Below, piece by piece: positions 25,444-33,548 of a stretch of DNA of 64,000 nucleotides. The notes below the pieces were generated by a model. That model made no database searches. It was not told where the DNA came from and saw only the letters and a program-made list of their open reading frames with translations. Both the position numbers and the translations under genes were made by a program. This DNA comes from Streptomyces chartreusis (GTDB lineage Bacteria; Actinomycetota; Actinomycetes; Streptomycetales; Streptomycetaceae): positions 3,782,001-3,846,000 of the forward strand of contig NZ_CP023689.1 in NCBI RefSeq assembly GCF_008704715.1, given 5' to 3'. Position 1 is the stretch's first letter. Every line of letters starts with the position of its first letter.

Positions 25444-26400
25444 CTACCGTCGCCGCAGATCCGCGACGCGAGCCCGCTCCCGCTCGGCTCCCTGCTCCCC
25501 GAGCACCGCCGCCCCGGCCGGCCGCAACCCCGGCCCACCCCCGGAGGGCCCCCGTCGCGGTCCCGGCAGCGCACGCTGCTGACGCCGCGCCGGGACCTCG
25601 TCACCCCCCGACGCCCCGCTCGCCCCGGCCACGGCGATCTGCACCCCCTGATCGGCAAGGGCCTGCAACTCGGTGTGCGCACGGTCGTCGTGGGCGGGCG
25701 GTTCGTCGGTGACGAGCCGGGTGATGACGTCCGTCGGCACGGTCTGGAACATCGTGTCCGTGCCGAGCTTGGTGTGATCGGCGAGGACGACGACCTCCGC
25801 GGCCGCCTGGACGAGTGCCCGGTCGACGGACGCCGAGAGCATGTTGGACGTGGACAGCCCGCGCTCGGCGGTCAGGCCACTGCCGGAGAGGAAGGCACGC
25901 GACACGCGCAGCCCTTGCAGGGACTGCTCGGCTCCGCTGCCGACGAGGGCGTAGTTGGAGCCGCGGAGCGTGCCGCCGGTCATGACGACCTCGACCCGGT
26001 TGGCATGGGCCAACGCCTGCGCGACCAGGAGGGAGTTGGTGACGACGGTCAGTCCGGGCACGCGTGCGAGCCGGCGGGCCAGCTCCTGCGTGGTGGTTCC
26101 CGCCCCGACGACGATCGCCTCGCCCTCCTCCACGAAGTTCGCGGCGAGGTCGGCGATGGCCGTCTTCTCGGCGGTCGCGAGATGTGACTTCTGCGGAAAG
26201 CCGGACTCCCGCGTGAACCCGCCCGGCAATACCGCACCGCCGTGCCGGCGGTCGAGGAGTCCTTCTGCCTCCAGTGCGCGCACGTCCCGCCGTACGGTCA
26301 CTTCGGAGGTCTGGACGACGCGGGCGAGCTCACGGAGCGACACGGCTCCGTTCGCTCGCACCATTTCGAGGATCAATTGGCGACGTTCTGCAGCGAACAC
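25444..26400 (-). CDS. DeoR-family transcriptional regulator
   Basis: A 318-residue protein with an N-terminal DeoR helix-turn-helix (FAAERRQLILEMVRANGAVS; SLRELARVVQTSEVTVRRDV; LLDRRHGGAV) and a DeoRC sugar-phosphate sensing domain (TAIADLAANFVEEGEAIVVG; GTTTQELARRL; LTVVTNSLLVAQAL; VMTGGTLRGSNYALVG). The effector is probably a phosphorylated sugar. About 60 extra C-terminal residues are Arg/Pro-rich. The start is GTG at 26400; TACTGT lies 7 bases upstream, which suits a leaderless message. Closeness to nucleoside catabolic genes makes it a candidate, unproven regulator of them. Confidence 0.9.
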   Translation of the reverse strand: MFAAERRQLILEMVRANGAVSLRELARVVQTSEVTVRRDVRALEAEGLLDRRHGGAVLPGGFTRESGFPQKSHLATAEKTAIADLAANFVEEGEAIVVGAGTTTQELARRLARVPGLTVVTNSLLVAQALAHANRVEVVMTGGTLRGSNYALVGSGAEQSLQGLRVSRAFLSGSGLTAERGLSTSNMLSASVDRALVQAAAEVVVLADHTKLGTDTMFQTVPTDVITRLVTDEPPAHDDRAHTELQALADQGVQIAVAGASGASGGDEVPARRQQRALPGPRRGPSGGGPGLRPAGAAVLGEQGAERERARVADLRRR

Positions 26401-26578
26401 GAAACTGACAGTAACCCCAACGACCGTCTGGTTTCAGCAGTTTGCGCCGAATAACAGAAGTTGTTCGCACGCTAGGGCGAGAAGTGGTATAGAGCCTAGT
26501 CCCGCCGCCTATGCCGCACGCATGCTCGACAACTCCCCGTGACCAGCGGGGAATCGGATCCGGCCGCCTGGGCGGACC
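26401..26578. other. 178-base intergenic region
   Basis: Upstream of the DeoR gene and downstream of the LpdA-like gene. It holds the likely DeoR promoter (TACTGT, 7 bases before GTG). The nucleoside palindrome CTACGCGCGTAG is absent. Confidence 0.5.
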
Positions 26579-28027
26579 CTAGAGTTCACCACCGGACTTG
26601 CGAGTGTGCAACTGCCGTGCCACCTCGGCGATCGAGCCCGAAAGAGAGGGGTACACGGTGAAGGCGTTCGCGATCTGTTCGACCGTCAGATTGTTGTCGA
26701 CCGCGATCGAGATCGGGTGGATGAGTTCCGAGGCGCGCGGGGAGACGACCACGCCGCCGACCACGATGCCCGTGCCGGGGCGGCAGAAGATCTTGACGAA
26801 GCCGTCCCGGATGCCCTGCATCTTCGCGCGCGGGTTGCGCAGCAGGGGCAGCTTGACGACCCGGGCGTCGATCTTGCCCGCGTCCACGTCGGCCTGCGAG
26901 TAGCCGACGGTGGCGATCTCGGGGTCGGTGAAGACGTTCGAGGACACGGTCTTCAGGTTCAGCGGGGCCACCGCGTCGCCCAGGAAGTGGTACATGGCGA
27001 TACGTCCCTGCATCGCCGCGACCGAGGCGAGGGCGAAGACTCCGGTGACGTCACCGGCGGCGTACACGCCCGGCGCGGTCGTCCGCGAGACCTTGTCGGT
27101 CCAGATGTGCCCGGAGTCGCGCAGCTTGACGCCGGCCTCCTCCAGGCCCATGCCCTCGCTGTTGGGGATGGCGCCGACGGCCATGAGGCAGTGGGTGCCG
27201 CTGATGACACGCCCGTCGGCGAGGGTGACCTCGACCCGGTCGCCGACCCGCTTGGCGGCGGCGGCACGCGAGCGCGCCATGACGTTCATGCCACGACGCC
27301 GGAAGACGTCCTCCAGGACGGCCGCGGCGTCCGGGTCCTCGCCCGGCAGCACACGGTCCCGCGACGACACGAGGGTGACCCTCGACCCGAGCGCCTGGTA
27401 GGCGCCGGCGAACTCGGCGCCGGTGACACCCGAGCCGACCACGATGAGCTCCTCGGGCAGCTCGTTGAGGTCGTAGACCTGGGTCCAGTTCAGGATGCGC
27501 TCGCCGTCGGGCTGGGCGTCGGGCAGCTCACGCGGATGACCACCGGTGGCGATCAGGACCGCGTCAGCGACGAGCGTCTCCTCGGTCCCGTCGGCGGCGC
27601 GCACGACGACCTTCCGCGACCCGTCGAGGCCCTGCATGCCCTCCAGCCGGCCGCGGCCGCGCATGACCCGGGCGCCGGCCCGGGTGACGGAGGCGGTGAT
27701 GTCGTGCGACTGGGCGAGCGCGAGCCGCTTCACACGCCGGTTGACCTTGCCCAGATCGACGCCCACCACACGGGCGGGCGTGTCGATGTGCGGCGTGTCG
27801 TCGGCGACGATGATCCCCAGCTCCTCGTAGGAGGAGTCGAAGGTGGTCATCACCTCGGCCGTGGCGATCAGGGTCTTGGACGGCACGCAGTCGGTGAGCA
27901 CCGACGCCCCGCCCAGACCGTCGCAGTCGACGACGGTCACCTCCGCGCCGAGTTGAGCGGCGACCAGCGCCGCTTCGTATCCGCCGGGTCCGCCACCGAT
28001 GATCACGATCCGAGTCACGTACTCCAT
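26579..28027 (-). CDS. LpdA-type NAD(P)H-quinone reductase (lipoamide dehydrogenase family, one active-site Cys missing)
   Basis: A flavoprotein of 482 residues with FAD-binding RIVIIGGGPGGYEAALVA, the NAD-binding VVGSGVTGAEFAGAYQALG, PGVYAAGDVTG and a C-terminal dimerisation domain (SSNVFTDPEIATVGYSQ). The usual CxxxxC redox pair is incomplete: the segment reads GLGGASVLTDCVPSKTLI with a single Cys. The ending HTRKSGGEL also lacks the His-Pro of true lipoamide dehydrogenases. This is the pattern of mycobacterial LpdA (Rv3303c), an NAD(P)H-quinone reductase, so quinone reduction is more likely than lipoamide oxidation. ATG 28027 and GTG 28018 are both possible starts. Confidence 0.9.
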   Translation of the reverse strand: MEYVTRIVIIGGGPGGYEAALVAAQLGAEVTVVDCDGLGGASVLTDCVPSKTLIATAEVMTTFDSSYEELGIIVADDTPHIDTPARVVGVDLGKVNRRVKRLALAQSHDITASVTRAGARVMRGRGRLEGMQGLDGSRKVVVRAADGTEETLVADAVLIATGGHPRELPDAQPDGERILNWTQVYDLNELPEELIVVGSGVTGAEFAGAYQALGSRVTLVSSRDRVLPGEDPDAAAVLEDVFRRRGMNVMARSRAAAAKRVGDRVEVTLADGRVISGTHCLMAVGAIPNSEGMGLEEAGVKLRDSGHIWTDKVSRTTAPGVYAAGDVTGVFALASVAAMQGRIAMYHFLGDAVAPLNLKTVSSNVFTDPEIATVGYSQADVDAGKIDARVVKLPLLRNPRAKMQGIRDGFVKIFCRPGTGIVVGGVVVSPRASELIHPISIAVDNNLTVEQIANAFTVYPSLSGSIAEVARQLHTRKSGGEL

Positions 28028-28099
28028 TGTCCCGCACGCATCACCGTGGTACCGCCTGGGGGCCCGCCCGAGACACCACCGTTACGGGAGGGGCACACG

Positions 28100-28561
28100 A
28101 TGCACCTGCCGTACCCTCTCTCCATGTCGCTCTACGCCGCGTACGCCGGCAATCTCGACGCGCGGCTGATGACCCGCCGCGCCCCGCACTCGCCGCTGCG
28201 CGCCACCGGCTGGCTGAACGGGTGGCGGCTGACGTTCGGCGGCGAGCAGCTGGGCTGGGAGGGCGCGCTGGCGACCCTCGTCGAGGACCCCATGGAGCAG
28301 GTCTTCGTCGCGCTGTACGACATCGCGCCCATGGACGAGGACTCCCTGGACCGCTGGGAGGGCGTCGGCCTCGGCATCTACCGCCGTCTGCGGGTCCGCG
28401 TGCACACGCTGGAGGGCGAGGAGCCGGCCTGGACGTACGTGCTGAACGCCTACGAGGGCGGGCTGCCGTCGGCGCGCTACCTGGGCGAGGTCGCGGACGC
28501 CGCGGAGTCGGCCGGGGCGCCCCACGACTACGTGATGGAGCTGCGCAAGCGCCCCTGCTGA
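28100..28561 (+). CDS. Gamma-glutamylcyclotransferase-fold protein
   Basis: A 153-residue protein. The start MSLYAAYAGNLDARLM, with AYAGNLD in place of the YGSNL nucleotide-like loop, followed by GWRLTFGG, VFVALYDIAPMDEDSLDRWE and the ending DYVMELRKRP, fits the GGCT/AIG2 fold. Family members cyclise gamma-glutamyl amines or peptides to 5-oxoproline; the exact substrate is open. ATG 28100 is chosen because GGGAGGGG lies 6-7 bases before it. The internal ATG at 28124 has no ribosome site. It is divergent from the LpdA-like gene. Confidence 0.85.
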   Translation: MHLPYPLSMSLYAAYAGNLDARLMTRRAPHSPLRATGWLNGWRLTFGGEQLGWEGALATLVEDPMEQVFVALYDIAPMDEDSLDRWEGVGLGIYRRLRVRVHTLEGEEPAWTYVLNAYEGGLPSARYLGEVADAAESAGAPHDYVMELRKRPC

Positions 28562-28655
28562 GGCTCACCGGTCTCACACATCCCTCCAGTCCCCGCGTTC
28601 ACAGGTTTCGTTGGAAACGACAAGACAACGATCGCCATCCCGTGAGCTCTGTCAT

Positions 28656-28667
28656 CTACGCGCGTAG
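28656..28667. promoter_or_regulatory. Nucleoside-regulon palindrome, PNP promoter
   Basis: Perfect 12-bp palindrome CTACGCGCGTAG, ending 25 bases before the GTG of purine nucleoside phosphorylase. TACCCT (28680-28685) is a likely -10 with the GTG 7 bases on, so the palindrome would cover the -35 region: a position suited to repression. Confidence 0.8.
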
Positions 28668-28692
28668 GCCCAAACCGGCTACCCTCAGTCGC

Positions 28693-29517
28693 GTGAACGC
28701 ATCTCTTCTTCCGGACGACATCCAGGGCGACCCCCACGCCGCCGCCGACGCCGCCGCCGCGCGCCTGCGCGAACTCACCGGCGCCGAGACCCACGACGTC
28801 GCCCTCGTGATGGGCTCCGGCTGGGCTCCGGCCGTGGACGCCCTCGGCGCACCCGAGGCCGAGTTCCAGGTCACCGAGCTGCCCGGGTTCCCCCCGCCGG
28901 CGGTCGAAGGGCACGGCGGCAAGGTCCGGTCGTACCGGATCGGCAACAAGCGCGCCCTGGTCTTCCTCGGCCGCACCCACTACTACGAGGGCCGCGGCGT
29001 GGCCGCCGTGTCCCATGGCGTCCGCACCGCGGTGGCGGCCGGCTGCAAGACGATCGTCCTGACCAACGGCTGCGGCGGCCTGCGCGAGGGCATGCGCCCC
29101 GGCCAGCCGGTCCTGATCAGCGACCACATCAACCTGACGGCCACGTCGCCCATCATCGGCGCCAACTTCGTCGACCTCACCGACCTCTACTCCCCCCGCC
29201 TGCGCGCCCTGTGCAAGGAGATCGACCCCACCCTCGAGGAGGGCGTCTACGCCCAGTTCCCCGGCCCGCACTACGAGACGCCGGCCGAGATCCGCATGGC
29301 CCGCGTCATCGGCGCGGACCTGGTGGGCATGTCGACGGTCCTCGAAGCGATCGCCGCGCGCGAGGCGGGCGCGGAGGTGCTGGGTATCTCCCTGGTGACG
29401 AACCTCGCCGCGGGCATGACGGGCGAGCCCCTCAACCACGAGGAGGTCCTCCAGGCGGGCCGCGACAGCGCGACGCAGATGGGCTCCCTGCTGGCCCAGG
29501 TCCTCGGCCGCCTGTAG
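28693..29517 (+). CDS. Purine nucleoside phosphorylase
   Basis: Phosphorolyses inosine, guanosine or deoxy forms to base plus (deoxy)ribose-1-phosphate, in the cytoplasm. At 274 residues it matches the trimeric PNP class: VALVMGSGWAP (phosphate loop), KRALVFLGRTHYYEG, NGCGGLREGMRPGQPVLISD, GVYAQFPGPHYETPAEIRM (base and ribose contacts) and the C-terminal GISLVTNLAAGMTGEPLNHE with the base-binding Asn. The start GTG 28693 has no Shine-Dalgarno and lies 7 bases after TACCCT, so it is probably leaderless. It carries the regulon palindrome and is followed by the PGM2-type mutase, across a dispersed element. Confidence 0.94.
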   Translation: MNASLLPDDIQGDPHAAADAAAARLRELTGAETHDVALVMGSGWAPAVDALGAPEAEFQVTELPGFPPPAVEGHGGKVRSYRIGNKRALVFLGRTHYYEGRGVAAVSHGVRTAVAAGCKTIVLTNGCGGLREGMRPGQPVLISDHINLTATSPIIGANFVDLTDLYSPRLRALCKEIDPTLEEGVYAQFPGPHYETPAEIRMARVIGADLVGMSTVLEAIAAREAGAEVLGISLVTNLAAGMTGEPLNHEEVLQAGRDSATQMGSLLAQVLGRL

Positions 29518-29561
29518 GAAGACGCCGCGCCTCGGTAGCGCCACGGTTCGCAGTCCGGCGG

Positions 29562-29889
29562 CTGCGGGCCCGCGGGGGCTGGTCGCGCAGTTCCCCGCGC
29601 CCCTAAAGGCAGGGGGTTGCAGTGGCCCTGCGCCAAGCCGTGACCGCAACCGTCACAACCGTCGCGCAGTTCCCCGCGCCCCTTGGGGCGTTCCAGCCGC
29701 GTACGGCGCGAAGGGGACGTGCCGGGGGGTGTCCGCCCGCAGCGGCGGGCGTCAACGCAGGGCACCCTGCTGAGACACAGCAACCGCCCGACCGAGGACG
29801 GACACCCCCCGGCACGGCCCCGACCCGCCCACCGGACCGAAGGCGCTACGCGAACCCCCACCGAGGCCGCACAGGCCGCCGCAGGCACC
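29562..29889 (+). repeat. Approximately 328-bp dispersed element, copy A
   Basis: Imperfect but clearly homologous to 41181-41505. It contains two copies of the short GC-rich core (near 29580 and 29661), then a perfect 17-bp inverted repeat GTGCCGGGGGGTGTCCG (29719-29735) pairing with 29799-29815, and ends GGCCGCACAGGCCGCCGCAG. It fills most of the gap between PNP and the mutase and ends 29 bases before the mutase GTG. It carries no believable ORF. Confidence 0.85.
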
Positions 29890-29918
29890 ACGACCGACAA
29901 CGAGAGGCTGACCCCGAC

Positions 29919-31550
29919 GTGCACGACGACCTCATCACCCGGGCCAAGGCATGGCTCGAGGAGGACCCGGACCCGGAGACCCGCGCCGAACTCGCGAAGC
30001 TCATCGACGCCGCGGACGTCACCGAACTCGCCCCCCGCTTCAGCGGCACCCTCCAGTTCGGCACCGCGGGCCTGCGAGGCGAACTCGGCGCCGGCCCCAT
30101 GCGCATGAACCGCACCGTCGTCATCCGCGCCGCAGCCGGCCTCGCCGCCTACCTCAAGTCCCAGGGTCACACCGACGGCCTCGTGGTCATCGGCTACGAC
30201 GCCCGCCACAAGTCGGAGGACTTCGCCCGCGACACGGCCGCCGTCATGACCGGCGCGGGCCTGCGCGCAGCCGTACTCCCCCGCCCCCTCCCCACCCCGG
30301 TCCTCGCGTACGCGATAAGGCACCTCGGCGCCGCAGCCGGCGTAGAGGTCACGGCCAGCCACAACCCGCCCCGCGACAACGGCTACAAGGTCTACCTCGG
30401 CGACGGCTCCCAGATCGTCCCGCCCGCCGACGCGGACATCGCCGCCGAGATCGACGCAGTACGGTCCCTCAACGACGTCCCCCGCCCGGACTCCGGCTGG
30501 GAGACCCTCGACGACAGCGTCCTCGACGCCTACCTCGCCCGCACGGACGAGGTCCTCGCGGCCGGCTCCCCCCGCACCGCCCGCACCGTCTACACGGCCA
30601 TGCACGGCGTGGGCAAGGACGTCCTCCTCGCCGCCTTCGAGCGCGCCGGCTTCCCCGCCCCCGCCCTCGTCGCCGAGCAGGCCGACCCCGACCCGGACTT
30701 CCCCACCGTCGCGTTCCCCAACCCGGAGGAGCCCGGCGCGATGGACCTCGCCTTCGCGAAGGCCCGCGAGACGGACCCGGACCTCGTCATCGCCAACGAC
30801 CCCGACGCCGACCGCTGCGCCGTGGCCGTAAAGGAAGACGCCGAATGGCGCATGCTGCGCGGCGATGAAGTCGGTTCCCTCCTCGCCGCACACCTGGTCG
30901 GCCGAGGCGCGCGCGGCACGTTCGCCGAGTCGATCGTCTCCTCCTCCCTCCTCGGCCGGATCGCCGAGAAGGCGGGGCTCCCGTACGAGGAGACCCTCAC
31001 CGGCTTCAAGTGGATCGCCCGCGTCGACGGCCTGCGCTACGGCTACGAGGAGGCCCTCGGCTACTGCGTGGACCCCGAGGGCGTGCGCGACAAGGACGGC
31101 ATCACCGCCGCCCTGCTGATCACCGAGCTCGCCTCCGCACTCAAGGAAGAGGGCCGCACGCTCCTCGACCTCCTCGACGACCTCGCCGTGGAGCACGGTC
31201 TGCACGCCACGGACCAGCTCTCGGTGCGCGTCGAGGACCTGTCGGTCATCGCGGACGCCATGCGCCGACTGCGCGAGCAGCCGCCGACGGAGCTGGCCGG
31301 CCTGGCCATCACCCGCGCCGAGGACCTCACCCGGGGCACCGAGACGCTGCCGCCCACCGACGGTCTGCGTTACACCCTCGAAGGCGCCCGCGTCATCGTC
31401 CGCCCCAGCGGCACCGAGCCCAAGCTGAAGTGCTACCTGGAGGTCGTCGTCCCGGTGGCGAAGCACGCCGACCTCCCGGCGGCCCGCGCCGAGGCGGCCG
31501 CCCTACTGGCGACGATCAAGCGGGACCTGTCGACGGCGGCGGGCATCTGA
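29919..31550 (+). CDS. Phospho-sugar mutase, PGM2 type (probable phosphopentomutase)
   Basis: An alpha-D-phosphohexomutase superfamily enzyme of 543 residues. Motifs in order: LQFGTAGLRGELGAGPMRMN, the phosphoserine loop VTASHNPPRDNGYKVY, the metal loop ANDPDADRCAVAV, GDEVGSLLAAHLV plus TGFKWIARVDGL for sugar binding, and the phosphate clamp RPSGTEPKLKCYLE. The PGM2-like subgroup includes phosphopentomutases and glucose-1,6-bisphosphate synthases. Next to PNP, conversion of ribose-1-P and deoxyribose-1-P to the 5-phosphates is the likely role (inference); phosphomannomutase is the usual annotation. GTG 29919 is preceded by GAGAGG; longer frames run into the dispersed element. Confidence 0.92.
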   Translation: MHDDLITRAKAWLEEDPDPETRAELAKLIDAADVTELAPRFSGTLQFGTAGLRGELGAGPMRMNRTVVIRAAAGLAAYLKSQGHTDGLVVIGYDARHKSEDFARDTAAVMTGAGLRAAVLPRPLPTPVLAYAIRHLGAAAGVEVTASHNPPRDNGYKVYLGDGSQIVPPADADIAAEIDAVRSLNDVPRPDSGWETLDDSVLDAYLARTDEVLAAGSPRTARTVYTAMHGVGKDVLLAAFERAGFPAPALVAEQADPDPDFPTVAFPNPEEPGAMDLAFAKARETDPDLVIANDPDADRCAVAVKEDAEWRMLRGDEVGSLLAAHLVGRGARGTFAESIVSSSLLGRIAEKAGLPYEETLTGFKWIARVDGLRYGYEEALGYCVDPEGVRDKDGITAALLITELASALKEEGRTLLDLLDDLAVEHGLHATDQLSVRVEDLSVIADAMRRLREQPPTELAGLAITRAEDLTRGTETLPPTDGLRYTLEGARVIVRPSGTEPKLKCYLEVVVPVAKHADLPAARAEAAALLATIKRDLSTAAGI

Positions 31551-31575
31551 GCCGTACACCGCATTACTGATCGTT

Positions 31576-31613
31576 CCCGAAAGGGTGCCCCCATGCGGAG
31601 GCACCCTTTCGGG
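31576..31613. terminator. Terminator after the mutase, bidirectional
   Basis: Perfect 14-bp stem CCCGAAAGGGTGCC / GGCACCCTTTCGGG (31576-31589 with 31600-31613) between convergent genes. Confidence 0.88.
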
Positions 31614-31689
31614 CGTTCCCTCCACGGCGGTCGACCCGCGCGTACGGCAGGCCGCCCGCGGGCGCGCAGGACCGCGGCCCGCGGTCCGC

Positions 31690-32376
31690 TCAGCCGATCG
31701 CCAGCAGGATCACCAGCAGCACGGCGCCCGCGACGACCGGTCCCGCCACCTCGTAGGCCCAGCGCACGGTCACCTCGCCCTGCGCGGACTCCGAGTTCTC
31801 CCCTTGCTCCAGCAGTTCCCGCAGGTCGTCCATGACCTTGTCGGTCTCGGCCCGCATCGGACCGTCCGAGTCGACGTCCCCGCGCGGCGCGCCGAAGCCG
31901 AGCCCGCCGAATCCCGCGCCGCCGCCCGTACGGCCGCCGCGGTCGCCGCGCCCCGAAGCCGCGCGGGCCGAACGCCGGGCGGCCTTCTTGCGGGCCCGCA
32001 GGGAGACCGGGACCGCCCACAGCTGGAACTTGGTGCCGGACTTGGCGACGACCTCGTTCGAGTAGCTGGAGCGCAGCGCGGCGACCTGGCCCCAGGGCAG
32101 CACGATCACGCGGAGCGGGTTGCGGATGCGCAGCCGGTCCTCGTTGGCGTGGACGGCGGGACGCAGGGTGAACGCGATCACCAGCGGCACGAGGAGGATG
32201 ATCGCCGCGAGGGCCAGCCACTGGGTGCGTCCCTCGCCGCGCAGCAGGGCGTCGAAGCCGAGCCAGAGCACGATGACCAGCAGGGCGACTCCGCCGACGA
32301 TGCCCATGGGTGAGCGGTACACCCGGTCCTTCGAGGTGGGGTCTGGGGAGGGGGACGGGTGTTCGGGGGTCGTCAT
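31690..32376 (-). CDS. Membrane protein with bacterial PH-like domain
   Basis: A 228-residue protein. Two N-terminal helices (IVGGVALLVIVLWLGFDALL and WLALAAIILLVPLVIAFTL) are followed by a PH-domain-like segment (PAVHANEDRLRIRNPLRVIV then LPWGQVAALRSSYSNEVVAK), a long Gly/Arg-rich linker and a third C-terminal helix (VAGPVVAGAVLLVILLAIG). Bacterial PH domains of this kind occur in membrane proteins of unknown role. The ATG at 32376 lacks a Shine-Dalgarno, and CACAAT lies 7 bases before it, so it may be leaderless. It is divergent from deoC by 201 bases. Confidence 0.85.
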   Translation of the reverse strand: MTTPEHPSPSPDPTSKDRVYRSPMGIVGGVALLVIVLWLGFDALLRGEGRTQWLALAAIILLVPLVIAFTLRPAVHANEDRLRIRNPLRVIVLPWGQVAALRSSYSNEVVAKSGTKFQLWAVPVSLRARKKAARRSARAASGRGDRGGRTGGGAGFGGLGFGAPRGDVDSDGPMRAETDKVMDDLRELLEQGENSESAQGEVTVRWAYEVAGPVVAGAVLLVILLAIG

Positions 32377-32471
32377 GAGGCCGATTGTGCCGTACGGCTG
32401 CGCCGCCCTGCCGATCACCCACTCGCCGTGAGGGAACATGTCCGGTGCGCGAGCGCGGGCCGACCATGGCC

Positions 32472-32500
32472 GCTCGCGCAGTTCCCCGCGCCCCTGAGGG
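32472..32500 (+). repeat. Short dispersed GC-rich repeat, copy in the deoC upstream gap
   Basis: Carries the core CGCGCAGTTCCCCGCGCCCC shared with the other copies. It lies between the PH-like protein and deoC, 53 bases before the nucleoside palindrome. Confidence 0.8.
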
Positions 32501-32552
32501 CATGACCGGCCCCGGACTTTCCAGTCATCCGCCCCCTCGGGGTGTACAGCCG

Positions 32553-32564
32553 CTACGCGCGTAG
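32553..32564. promoter_or_regulatory. Nucleoside-regulon palindrome, deoC promoter
   Basis: Perfect CTACGCGCGTAG immediately before TATGCT (32566-32571), a likely -10. The GTG of deoC follows 6 bases later, so the site lies in the promoter spacer and binding should block RNA polymerase. Confidence 0.82.
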
Positions 32565-32577
32565 ATATGCTCGTCTG

Positions 32578-33543
32578 GTGACCATGCCCACCAATGCATC
32601 TGCCGCAGCTCACGCACTCACGGACGTCACCGCGTCCGACAGCACGCTGCGCCGCTTCCTCCACGGGCTGCCGGGTGTCGACGCGGTCGGCCTGGAGGGG
32701 CGGGCCGCGTCCCTCGGTACCCGTTCCATCAAGACGACCGCCAAGGCGTACGCCATCGACCTCGCCATCTCGATGGTCGACCTGACGACGCTGGAAGGCG
32801 CGGACACCCCGGGCAAGGTCCGGGCGCTCGGCGCCAAGGCGGTCCACCCCGACCCGACGGACCGGACGACGCCCTCGACGGCCGCCGTCTGCGTCTATCC
32901 CGACATGGTGGCCACCGCCAAGGCGGCCGTCGCCGGGTCGACCGTGAAGGTCGCCTCCGTCGCCACGGCCTTCCCCGCGGGCCGCGCGCCCCTGGGGGTG
33001 AAGCTGGCGGACGTCCGTGAGGCCGTCGCCGCCGGTGCCGACGAGATCGACATGGTCATCGACCGGGGCGCTTTCCTCGCCGGGAACTACATGAAGGTGT
33101 ACGACGAGATCGTCGCCGTGAAGGAGGCCTCCGGGGCGGCCCGCCTCAAGGTCATCTTCGAGACCGGCGAGCTGTCGACGTACGACAACATCCGGCGGGC
33201 CAGCTGGCTCGGCATGCTGGGCGGCGCCGACTTCATCAAGACGTCCACCGGCAAGGTCGCCGTGAACGCCACGCCCGCGAACACCCTCCTTATGCTGGAA
33301 GCGGTGCGGGACTTCCGCGCCCAGACCGGCATCCAGGTCGGTGTGAAGCCGGCCGGCGGGATCCGTACCTCCAAGGACGCGATCAAGTTTCTCGTTCTGG
33401 TCAACGAGACCGCCGGCGAGGACTGGCTGGACAACCACTGGTTCCGCTTCGGCGCCTCCTCGCTTCTGAACGACCTGCTGATGCAGCGGCAGAAGCTGGC
33501 CACCGGCCGCTACTCCGGCCCCGACTACGTGACGGTGGACTGA
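32578..33543 (+). CDS. deoC: Deoxyribose-phosphate aldolase
   Basis: Cleaves 2-deoxyribose-5-phosphate to acetaldehyde and glyceraldehyde-3-phosphate. The 321-residue TIM barrel has the Schiff-base Lys in GGADFIKTSTGKVAVNATP, a second active-site Lys in VGVKPAGGIRTSKDAIKF, ASVATAFPAGRAPLGVKLAD and ADEIDMVIDRGAFLAG. It is longer than the 220-260 of short DeoC proteins, as in the eukaryotic-like class. GTG 32578 probably is the transcript start (leaderless), with ATG 32584 as an alternative. It heads an operon with two aldehyde dehydrogenase-family genes (5-base gap, then overlap). Confidence 0.95.
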   Translation: MTMPTNASAAAHALTDVTASDSTLRRFLHGLPGVDAVGLEGRAASLGTRSIKTTAKAYAIDLAISMVDLTTLEGADTPGKVRALGAKAVHPDPTDRTTPSTAAVCVYPDMVATAKAAVAGSTVKVASVATAFPAGRAPLGVKLADVREAVAAGADEIDMVIDRGAFLAGNYMKVYDEIVAVKEASGAARLKVIFETGELSTYDNIRRASWLGMLGGADFIKTSTGKVAVNATPANTLLMLEAVRDFRAQTGIQVGVKPAGGIRTSKDAIKFLVLVNETAGEDWLDNHWFRFGASSLLNDLLMQRQKLATGRYSGPDYVTVD

Positions 33544-33548
33544 TCACC

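Noticed and set aside
25444..26400. DeoR regulator assigned as the master of the nucleoside palindrome
   Set aside because: The palindrome is absent from its own promoter and the six sites are up to 30 kb away. Position alone does not justify the assignment, so it is kept only as a candidate.
29622..29918. N-terminal extension of the PGM2-type mutase to 29622
   Set aside because: The extension runs through the dispersed element, whose second copy at 41 kb is read in another context. The extended peptide is Arg/Pro-rich and unlike the enzyme family, so GTG 29919 is preferred.
12286..32324. Identical 17-base stretch GGGTGAGCGGTACACCC at 12286-12302 and 32308-32324
   Set aside because: The second copy is inside a coding sequence (R-V-Y-R-S-P) and the flanks are unrelated. 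With this base composition a single 17-base match in 64 kb is not remarkable.
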